In this document: positions 56,935 to 64,000 of the stretch, in pieces
Layout: each line of letters begins with the position of its first letter
How positions within the stretch are numbered: the stretch's first letter is position 1
Source: Budorcas taxicolor
Taxonomy: Eukaryota > Chordata > Mammalia > Artiodactyla > Bovidae
NCBI RefSeq assembly: GCF_023091745.1
Contig: NC_068910.1
Span: forward strand, 38,985,272 to 39,049,271
DNA length: 64,000 nt
Direction: 5' to 3'
Translations under genes and position numbers: made by a program
The notes under the pieces: model-generated
Databases searched by the model: none
The model's input: only the letters and a program-made list of their open reading frames with translations
Told to the model about the DNA's origin: nothing

Positions 56935-57060
56935 AGCCACCATTTACTAAGCACCTGTGGGGTGCAGCCCTAGGGCCTGGGGTTACAACGCTGAGCTGAA
57001 CCTATTCTCCTTCAAGGAACTAAGAGTCTGGAGTGGGAGACAAATAGGTAGACAAATTAG
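56935..57060 (+). mobile_element. L2-like LINE relic
   Basis: The phrases 'aagcacctgtggggtgcagc', 'gcctggggttacaacgctga' and 'caaggaactaagagtctgga' resemble the ancient L2 3' end. Possible further L2-like text continues to about 57240. Confidence 0.5.
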
Positions 57061-57399
57061 AATTCAACCTGATAAGTATGTAACAGAAATTTGAAAGTTG
57101 GCTCAGGGAGTAAAGAAAAAGGCAGCACTTCATTCTGCCTGACCTGAGGGAGAGGATCTGAGTCACTGCCATGGAAGCCTCAGGAATGGTCATGCAGAAG
57201 CGTGCGAGAGAGTCTTATCAGGGAAGCTCAAGAGGACCACTGCACTGGGGACCAAGAGTGTGACTGTCTGTATGTTTATAGTGAGTCAGTATACCTGCTT
57301 TTGAGAGAGGTTTCAGCTGTAGTTTTCAGTATTTTAGGCTCGTCCTTAGCAGCATGACTGATTGTATAGGACTGTAAATATCAGTTAGATCAAGGCTAG

Positions 57400-58785
57400 T
57401 GGAGGTGATGGAATTCCAAGTGAGCTATTTCAAATCCTAAAAGATGATGCTGTGAAAGTGCTGCACTCAGTATGCCAGAAAATTTGGAAAACTGGAAAAG
57501 GTTTTCATTCCAATCCCAAAGAAAGGCAATTCCAAAGAATGCTCAAAGTACCGAACAATTGCACTCATCTCACACACTAGTAAAGTAATGCCCAAAGTTC
57601 TCCAAGCTAGGCTTCAGCAATACGTGGACTGTGAACTCCCTGATGTTCAAGCTGGTTTTAGAAAAGGCAGAGGAACCAGAGATCAAATTCCCAACATCTG
57701 CTGGATCATCAAAAAAGCAAGAGAGTTCCAGAAAAATATCTACTTCTGCTTTATTGACTACACCAAAGCCTTTGACTGTGTGGACCATGACAAACTGTGG
57801 AAAATTCTTAGAGATGGAAATACCAGACCACCTAACTGGCCTCCTGAGAAATCTGTATGCAAGTCAAGAAGCAACAGATAGAACTGGACATGGAACAACA
57901 GACTGGTTCCAAATCAGGAAAGGAGTACATCAAGGCTGCATATTGTCACCCTGTTTATTTAACTTATATGCAGAGTACATCATGAGAAACGCTGGGCTGG
58001 AAGAAGCACAAGCTGGAATCAAGACTGCCAGGAGAAATATCAATAACCTCAGATATGCAGATGACACCACCCTTAGGGCAGAAAGTGATGAAGAACTAAA
58101 GAGCCTCTTGATAAAAGTGAAAGAGGAGAGTGAAAAAGTTGGCTTAAAGCTCAACATTCAGAAAACTAAGATCATGGCATCTGGTCCCATCTCTTCATGG
58201 AAAATAGTGGAGAAACAGTGGCAGACATTATTTTGGGGGGCTCCAAAATGACTGCAGCCATGAAATTAAAAGATGCTTACTCCTTGGAAGGAAAGTCATG
58301 ACCAACCTAGACAGCATATTAAAAGGCAGAGACATTACTTTGTCAACAAAGGTCCGTCTGGTCTATGGTTTTTCCAGTGGTCATGTATGGATGTGAGAGT
58401 TGGACTATAAAGAAAGCTGAGTGCCAAAAAATCGACGCTTTTGAACTGTGGTGTTAGAGAAGACTCTTGAGAGTCCCTTGGACTCAAGGAGATCCAACCA
58501 GTCCATCCTAAAGGAGATCAATCCTGGGTGTTCATTGGAAGGACTGATGTTGAAGCTGAAACTCCAGTACTTTGGCCACCTGATGCAAAGAACTGACTCA
58601 TTTGATAAGGCCCTGATGCTGGGAAAGATTGAAGGCAGGAGGAGAAGGGGATGACAGAGGAAGAGATGGTTGGATGGACATGAGTTTGGGTAAACTCCAG
58701 GAGTTGGTGATGGACAGGGAGGGCTGGCATGCTGCGGTCCATGGGGTTGCAGAGTCAGACACGACTGAGCCACTGAACTGAGAGA
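57400..58785 (+). mobile_element. BovB LINE, 5'-truncated, with reverse transcriptase remnants
   Basis: About 1.4 kb follows BovB (RTE clade) from within the reverse transcriptase to the 3' end. One frame (57588-57881) has AGFRKGRGTRDQI and FIDYTKAFDCVDHDKLW. Another (57631-58251) has GVHQGCILSPCLFNLYAEYI and the catalytic box YADD in LRYADDTTL. The switch of frame, a small deletion near 57500 and later breaks show it is dead. It ends 'cagacacgactgagccactg', the sequence its SINE partners share. BovB is known to have entered ruminants by horizontal transfer. Confidence 0.93.
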
Positions 58786-60162
58786 TCAGTTGTGGTGACT
58801 GGAGTTTCCAGGCTGCTGAGAATCGGAGTAGCCACGGCCTTACTGTGACAGGAAAGCAGGCTGCAGCTTCCGTGTGCTGTGGATGAACTTTCTCTGCAGT
58901 GCAAGCCCTCAATCATTTACGCTGGTACAGCAGGTTTTGCCCATTTGCAGTTGACGCTATTTTCATGGAACATCTTTTAGACATTTGGTTGCTTCTGACC
59001 TATAAAGCTATCATATCATTTGCTTTCTGTTTAGACTGAGTCAAAAAGAAGGCATACAGAAATTCAAGATAGTCTCTATATAGTTTATGAAGAAGAACAT
59101 TGCTTCAGATGTTCATCCTTAGCAAAATGTGGATTTTGAGGGTTTTTCAATGTATCTACTACAAATGGGACATGTTGTACTAATCAAGATAGATTTTTCA
59201 GTATGAACATGTTGTTACCTTAGATCTCAATCTGATGGATATTTTTATCTAGTCAGTTTTGTTTCAAATGTCCAGAGAGAATGTGCTAAGGGTAGACTTT
59301 GTTTTGATATGGGTAATAGTAACAGATAATAATGATGCCTTAAATAAGATATATAGAGTGTATGTGAATCTTTGTAGACAGACAGGTAAGTAGGTTGAAT
59401 TGAGCTAATAAAGCCAGGAATTATGTGAGAATGTGTACCAAGGGACCAGGGAAACTTACCTGGTCAGCAGTGTTGAACTTGGTTTCTTATAGGCCAAATT
59501 TAGGTCCAGGGTGGGGTCTGTTTTCACTGACTATCTCAGAAATAAGCCAAGATCAACAGGAGAGTTACATTTTCATATACTTGAATGCTTTGGAAAAAAA
59601 AAATCCAAGCATATGAACTACTTGGTTTTCTTTCGTTACTGTTCCCATGTAATTATCACTGGATGAGGACTGTGTCCAAAGGGCCAGATACTTAAGCAGC
59701 TGCCCCTGGTACTTTAACATTGATTACTCACTTAGATGACAGCCATTCTGTCTACAAGGCCATGGTTGATCGAAACGGAATTCAGGCAGTCAGATTTGTG
59801 TGCCGACCATGTGCTCAACTGCAGAGAATCATTCCTGAGATCTCATTTTGAGAAAATGTACCCAAAGTACTTTTTAAGTATTCAAGTATATGAAAATGTA
59901 ATTTTTCTAAGGATCTTGGCCTATTTCTGAGACAGAGAAATGCTCTTCTAGAGCAGCAGTGTGGACCTAGATTCACAGCATTAACACTACCTTGGAACCT
60001 GTTAGCAATGCAGATTCACCGACCTTACCCTGAGCCTCCTCGATGGAAACTCTGTGGGCCCTTTGATCTGTGTTGTAACAAGCCTTCGAGGTGCTTCTGG
60101 CACGTGCCAAAGTTTAAGAACTATTATTCTAGGGAAATAGGAAACAAAATTAAGTATGTGCT

Positions 60163-60385
60163 GAAAGTGAAAGTGTTAGTCGCCCCGTCATGTCTGACTC
60201 TTTGCCATCCCCCGGACTGTAGCCCGTCAGGCTCCTACGCGCATGGAATTCTCCAGGCAGGGGTACTGGAGTGGGTTGCCATTTCCTTCTCCAAGGGATC
60301 TTTCCGACCCAGGGATGGAACCTCGGTCTCCTGCATTGCAGACAAATTCTTTACCATCTGAACCACCAAGGAAGAAGCCCCAGGG
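60163..60385 (-). mobile_element. Bov-tA SINE with 11-bp target duplication
   Basis: Reversed body and head are complete. AAGTATGTGCT is repeated exactly at 60152-60162 and 60386-60396, fixing the borders. Confidence 0.93.
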
Positions 60386-61399
60386 AAGTATGTGCTAGGT
60401 TCTTGAAACTACCAGGCACAACCTCTGCTTGAACAAAGGTTTTGGCTGCTCACCTCAGTAGGGAGCTTCAAGATCAGGGACTGAGGGATGGTGATGTGAT
60501 CGTTATTTTAGGAAAACAAACCTGGAGAATTAGAGTCGGACCACCACTGAGGTATCACGTGCTACCTATAGAAGAGGGAGGGAAGATGTGCCATTGGTTG
60601 GTTCATTTGCTATAACAAACGCAGTTTTAGAAGCTTTCAAGAGAATGACTGAATAGCCAATAGATTGGACACACAGGCATGAGGCTACACAACATACAGA
60701 GAAGATCATCTCAAATGTAAGTAGAAATTTATAGAAGACTTTCAGGAAAAACTTCAGTGGCCAACTTCAACCATGGAAAGATCTCAGCATCTTTAAATGG
60801 AAGCTATGAGTACCCATCAGTACGAGCTGAGCCCACCAAGATTCCTAAATCATTGAGAATGCGGAGTTTATTAAATGTAGTGAGTTCTGTTGGAGTCCTT
60901 CTCAAGGCTACCTGCCAAGGGACTAGTTCGGGGGTGAAAGTCTGGGCTGAGTATGTGAAGTATCAGTCAGTGACATGACCGACCGCATCACCATCTAGTT
61001 GTCAGTTTATTCCATGAGTCACAGGAGGCTCTCCTGCAGCTGAATCTGTGAAGTATAGCAGAGGATTGTGACACCTCCTGTGAAGATTTGTTGCTCATCT
61101 AAGGAGACTTTCAAGGCTAGCAGAATACCCCTAATTCAACTCTTCATAAGCGGCTTTGTAAAGAGTTACCTTTTGGAAATACTCACTCCTTGTAAATCTT
61201 CTCTCCTAAAATACAACTGAAGGCATTTCATAGGAGTCTCAACATAGTATTTTGATATGAAAGGAAAACTGCTGTTTCAAATAAGGCAAAATAACTACTT
61301 TAAATCGGACTGAGGTAACTTATTCTCGTTTTACTTTCTCTCGGGGTGTTTTGTACCAAAAATTAGTCCAGGTGAAAACTGAGATTTAAGCATCTACAA

Positions 61400-61580
61400 A
61401 GTGACAGACACTATTAGAAAATTTACATACATCCTCTCTATGAGGTCGGAATTATTACCCTCATTATGTGAATGAAGAAACAGACTTTGAAAAGTTACAA
61501 CATAAAACCTTATGGAAATAGGTCTGATTCCAGTGCCCACATTCTTTATATTAATACTACTAAACCCTAATTCCTCTCTG
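61400..61580 (+). repeat. MIR SINE relic
   Basis: The order 'ttacatacatcctctctatg', 'ggaattattaccctcattat', 'aatgaagaaacagactttga' resembles sense MIR. Confidence 0.5.
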
Positions 61581-62476
61581 ACTTTAGGAAGCCAAAAATG
61601 TAGAAGCAGGATCTAAGCCCACTTAGATAGAGAGAACAATTTTATCAGATATTTCATATAGCTTTTTTACCTTAATTGACCTAAATGCCCAGCATCAAAT
61701 GCAGAGTTGGGATAACTGGGTTAAGAAAAATGGAAATACAGGGAGTTAATTATGCCCTGAAATAGGCAGAACTGAGCTAGATACCTGTTAATATGAGAAC
61801 TGGTTTAGTTCAGCAGCCAAATAAAAGGTCCTGACTTCCTGTTTGCAGTTTTGAAAGCACAGTTTCATTTGAGCAGCTGTAAGAAGCGCTCTTTCCTGAC
61901 CTTAGTGTGTGTAGGGGGTGAGGACTGGTCACCACTGAGTGCCAGGCCATGATTTATGTCATTCAATCACCTGGACCTGAGCTGTTAGGGACATTCTCAC
62001 CTCCCTAGAAATGCTGTGTGGTTCTTTTTTCTCTCTCTCAAAACTATCCGAGAACAACTGGAGAATAACCGAGACACCCGGAAGACAAGGGACTTCATCT
62101 CTCTCAAACTTAGAGTTCTAGACACATTGGACAGTTTGAGTGTTTAGTGTGTCGCAACTCTTGTTCAAAGCTATTATTTGGACATAGATTTGGGAAACAA
62201 GAATCTTGTGCTTTAACTGCTTTTTGTTCCTTTATGAAACAAGTAGCAAGCAGAATTTCTGAATGTCACATTGCATGACTAGGGCACAGAATTCCCCATT
62301 CTGCTCAGGTAGATGTCCTTTTTGAAGTTGTGTGTTTGATATACTAATTGGTATGCTATTTGTAGAAAGTGGGTTTCAGTATAAACCATAACCACAGAGG
62401 TAAGTCTATGGTTGAGTGTACGATTTGACGTACAGGAAGTGTCTGGGTCTAATGATGAAACTTTTTAACTTTCCAG

Positions 62477-62563
62477 ATGACAGAACAAAGGAAGCAGAAA
62501 CAAAGAATTGGTCTTCTAGGACATCCTCCTCACATGAATGTCAACCCACAGCAACCAGCATAA
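62477..62563 (+). CDS. ITPR1: ITPR1 window exon 12 (C-terminal tail and stop)
   Basis: These 84 coding nt plus the TAA stop encode w561-w588. The basic piece [15 protein letters not shown] continues the coiled-coil end and is followed by [13 protein letters not shown]. This terminal sequence is characteristic of the type 1 receptor and distinguishes it from types 2 and 3. The acceptor TTTCCAG ends at 62476, phase 0. The stop is in the last exon, so nonsense-mediated decay is not expected. Confidence 0.98.
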
Positions 62564-62671
62564 GCAAATGAACTAAAGGCGTCGTATTTACCTTTTTAAA
62601 TTATTTTTAGTGTGGGTCTGGCTAATTAGTTCTGATTCACCCAGAGAGGTTACATTTATGCTTAGTATATT

Positions 62672-62679
62672 TGTAAATA
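62672..62679 (+). promoter_or_regulatory. Pumilio-response-element match (TGTAAATA)
   Basis: The octamer fits the TGTANATA consensus of PUM1/2 and lies 109 bases after the stop codon. Confidence 0.4.
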
Positions 62680-62688
62680 CTCAGTTTT

Positions 62689-62696
62689 ATACTGTA
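62689..62696 (+). promoter_or_regulatory. miR-144 seed match (ATACTGTA)
   Basis: The 8-mer is complementary to positions 2-8 of miR-144 with A opposite position 1. It is ten bases after the Pumilio match. Confidence 0.35.
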
Positions 62697-62771
62697 TGTA
62701 TATGATTGCTACTCTCCAGGTTTGGATATATGTATTGTAATTAGAATTGTTGGCAGGGTGAAATTTCATTT

Positions 62772-62779
62772 GTGCCAAA
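62772..62779 (+). promoter_or_regulatory. miR-96 seed match (GTGCCAAA)
   Basis: A full 8-mer site for miR-96 (and miR-1271, which shares most of the seed). It is followed by an A run. Confidence 0.35.
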
Positions 62780-62921
62780 AAAAGTATTTAAAATGCCTTT
62801 TTGGGAAGGACTAAAGAAAGCACCTGACTTGCACTTGAACCACATGATAGATTTAAAAGTATATGACATGTATTTTGTATTTAAATCTAGAATAACCAGT
62901 ATTTATGTTTTTTATAAAACT

Positions 62922-62929
62922 GTGCAATA
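62922..62929 (+). promoter_or_regulatory. miR-25/32/92/363/367 seed match (GTGCAATA)
   Basis: A full 8-mer site for this seed family lies 359 bases after the stop. Confidence 0.4.
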
Positions 62930-63795
62930 CCAATTATGCAATCACCATAAATCTGTAACTCCTGTGTATCCTAAGGGGAGTGCACATCTTTGAAGCTGGT
63001 GTGTTAATAGTATGTAACAAATGGTTAAATGATGCTGCTGCCAAAATCATATTACTAGTGAGTTTCAGGCCCCCAAGCGTTTGGTACCTTATAATTACCC
63101 TGTGGTGATAGTAGTACTCGTTGCTAGCGGCACCAGTGCCTCTGTCTCCTAGTGACAGTGTTCCGAGCCTCGGAACTGTCAGGTCAGCATTCATTTTAAG
63201 GAAAGCAACTTTAGTTTCAAAGATACTTTTAGGCTTCTGAATTGATCATTTAAACTATGTCTTTTAAGTAAGAGCGGTAAATTAGAGGCTCAGGCTTTAG
63301 TTTGCCAAGTTAATGAATTTTTTAAAGGGAAATTTCTAAGCTCACGTTTGGGGTAAATGCATTATGCTAGCCCATCAATGTCATCTCCAAGGTGAATTTT
63401 GGTGTCACTTGATAAAGAAATGGATAGTTGATGGTCTCTAGATCTAGTCCAAACAGAGTTGATTTTTTCCATCGGAACCAACATGCTACAGTAGCTAAGA
63501 CGTATTAAACTATAGCCATCCAGATAGAGATGAAATGTGATCTATCCCATTAGAACTCATAGTTTGAACACTGACATGTTATTCTTGTGAACGAGCCACA
63601 TTTGAGTTTTTTTCTTTGTCACATGATTTCTTTGCTTGATGGATGAAAAGTATGAGAGGAAACTTTTATATCTGTTGCCTAGTTTTGTACATGGATCTCA
63701 TTTTACAAGAGACTCTACCAAAAAAAGTTTTAAAATGTATTGAAAGCAGAGTTCTGAAATGAGTGAAGTTTGTAAATGCATATATAAAAATATTT

Positions 63796-63815
63796 AATAA
63801 ATGATGCAGAATAAA
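63796..63815 (+). terminator. Two polyadenylation signals (AATAAA)
   Basis: AATAAA at 63796-63801 and again at 63810-63815 are followed by a TG-rich stretch ('actgtgactgagtgatggct') suitable as the downstream element. Together they mark the main 3' end of ITPR1 transcripts. Confidence 0.88.
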
Positions 63816-63839
63816 ATACTGTGACTGAGTGATGGCTTT

Positions 63840-64000
63840 CATTTAGACGTTTCTTTCCGTCATCACAGCTATTCCAATTACACATTTTCTTTAGGACCAA
63901 CTTAAAAGTATAAATGGTTTACTTAACAGGTTGATTCTGAAAGTGCTTACCTGAGGAATGAGAACTCTGAGAGCTCCTGAACAAATATACAGGGGAGGGT
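63840..64000. other. Downstream flank
   Basis: About 160 bases after the inferred cleavage site. I see no gene, repeat or signal in them. Confidence 0.6.

Larger units (their letters stand above)
53136..62476 (+). other. Intron 11 of the window (last intron, 9.3 kb)
   Basis: A repeat-poor stretch runs from 53140 to about 56610. It is followed by a BOV-A2 (56620-56786), an L2-like piece (56935-57060), a large BovB (57400-58785), a reversed Bov-tA (60163-60385) and a MIR (61400-61580). I see nothing to name in 58790-60150, 60400-61395 and 61590-62476. Confidence 0.75.
205..63835 (+). other. ITPR1: ITPR1 gene, 3' portion (12 exons and 3' UTR)
   Basis: The spliced product is the C-terminal 588 residues of the inositol 1,4,5-trisphosphate receptor type 1. 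This is a tetrameric calcium-release channel of the endoplasmic reticulum, opened by IP3 and cytosolic calcium. The twelve coding segments sum to 1767 nt, a multiple of three, and every junction keeps phase with GT-AG borders. Type 1 rather than type 2 or 3 is chosen because the tail ends in [13 protein letters not shown] and the luminal loop and coiled coil match the ITPR1 sequence I remember. The ligand-binding core and most of the regulatory domain lie upstream of the window. No frameshift or premature stop is present, so the locus looks functional. The promoter is not in view, so transcriptional control cannot be read here. Confidence 0.97.
62564..63835 (+). other. ITPR1: ITPR1 3' untranslated region
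   Basis: This AT-rich, repeat-free stretch runs from the stop to just past the second AATAAA. It carries a Pumilio-type TGTAAATA and complete seed matches for miR-144, miR-96 and the miR-25/92 group (listed separately). ATTAAA at 63504-63509 could serve as a weaker upstream poly(A) signal. The cleavage point, about 63825-63845, is inferred from the usual 10-30 nt distance. Confidence 0.85.

Noticed and set aside
57588..58251. BovB reverse-transcriptase frames as a host gene
   Set aside because: The two frames belong to one dead 5'-truncated LINE, with a frameshift and no start.
3244..62563. Processed pseudogene explanation for the ITPR1 sequence
   Set aside because: The exons are separated by real GT-AG introns with kept phase and an undamaged frame, which a retrocopy would not have.
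1..64000. CRISPR arrays, operons, integrons or phage-like systems
   Set aside because: The DNA is plainly mammalian: split genes, SINE/LINE content and long introns. The repeated units present are retroposons.

Overview
This window is nuclear DNA from a ruminant, most likely a bovid such as cattle. Two things show this. First, twelve exons on the + strand encode, without a break, the last 588 residues of the type 1 inositol 1,4,5-trisphosphate receptor (ITPR1). The reading runs from the cytosolic domain before the channel, through six membrane segments, to the stop codon. Second, the introns are full of ruminant or cetartiodactyl retroposons (Bov-tA, BOV-A2, CHR SINEs and BovB LINE), together with mammal-wide MIR, L2 and old L1 relics.

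Layout: exons lie at 205-309, 3244-3436, 9038-9160, 16235-16410, 20709-20873, 26579-26774, 28307-28399, 29504-29643, 30241-30406, 33634-33794, 52974-53135 and 62477-62563 (stop). All introns are GT-AG. The coding segments total 1767 nt, exactly 589 codons, and codon phase is kept at every junction. The 3' UTR runs from 62564 to about 63835 and ends with two AATAAA signals. The first 204 bases are intron and the gene start lies upstream of the window. From about 63840 to 64000 is downstream flank. Protein positions below are counted from the first residue in the window (w1).

The exons follow the channel's structure. Exons 1-2 encode the cytosolic domain next to the membrane. Exon 3 carries S1, exon 4 S2 and the start of S3, exon 5 the rest of S3 and S4, and exon 6 the S4-S5 linker and S5. 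Exon 7 encodes a glycosylated luminal loop, exon 8 the pore helix and GGGVGD selectivity filter, and exon 9 S6 and the CxxC half of a zinc-binding linker. Exon 10 carries the HxxxxH half, exon 11 the C-terminal coiled coil and exon 12 the tail.

I see no second protein-coding gene, no RNA gene and no CRISPR or bacterial feature. The longer open frames in the introns are chance or repeat-derived. The points most worth checking are: a possible 25-nt poison microexon in intron 5; complementary G-rich and C-rich ends of the short intron behind the pore exon; a small CpG-rich patch on that exon; several perfect inverted repeats; inverted SINEs flanking the S2-S3 exon; and a repeat-poor 3.4-kb stretch in the last intron.
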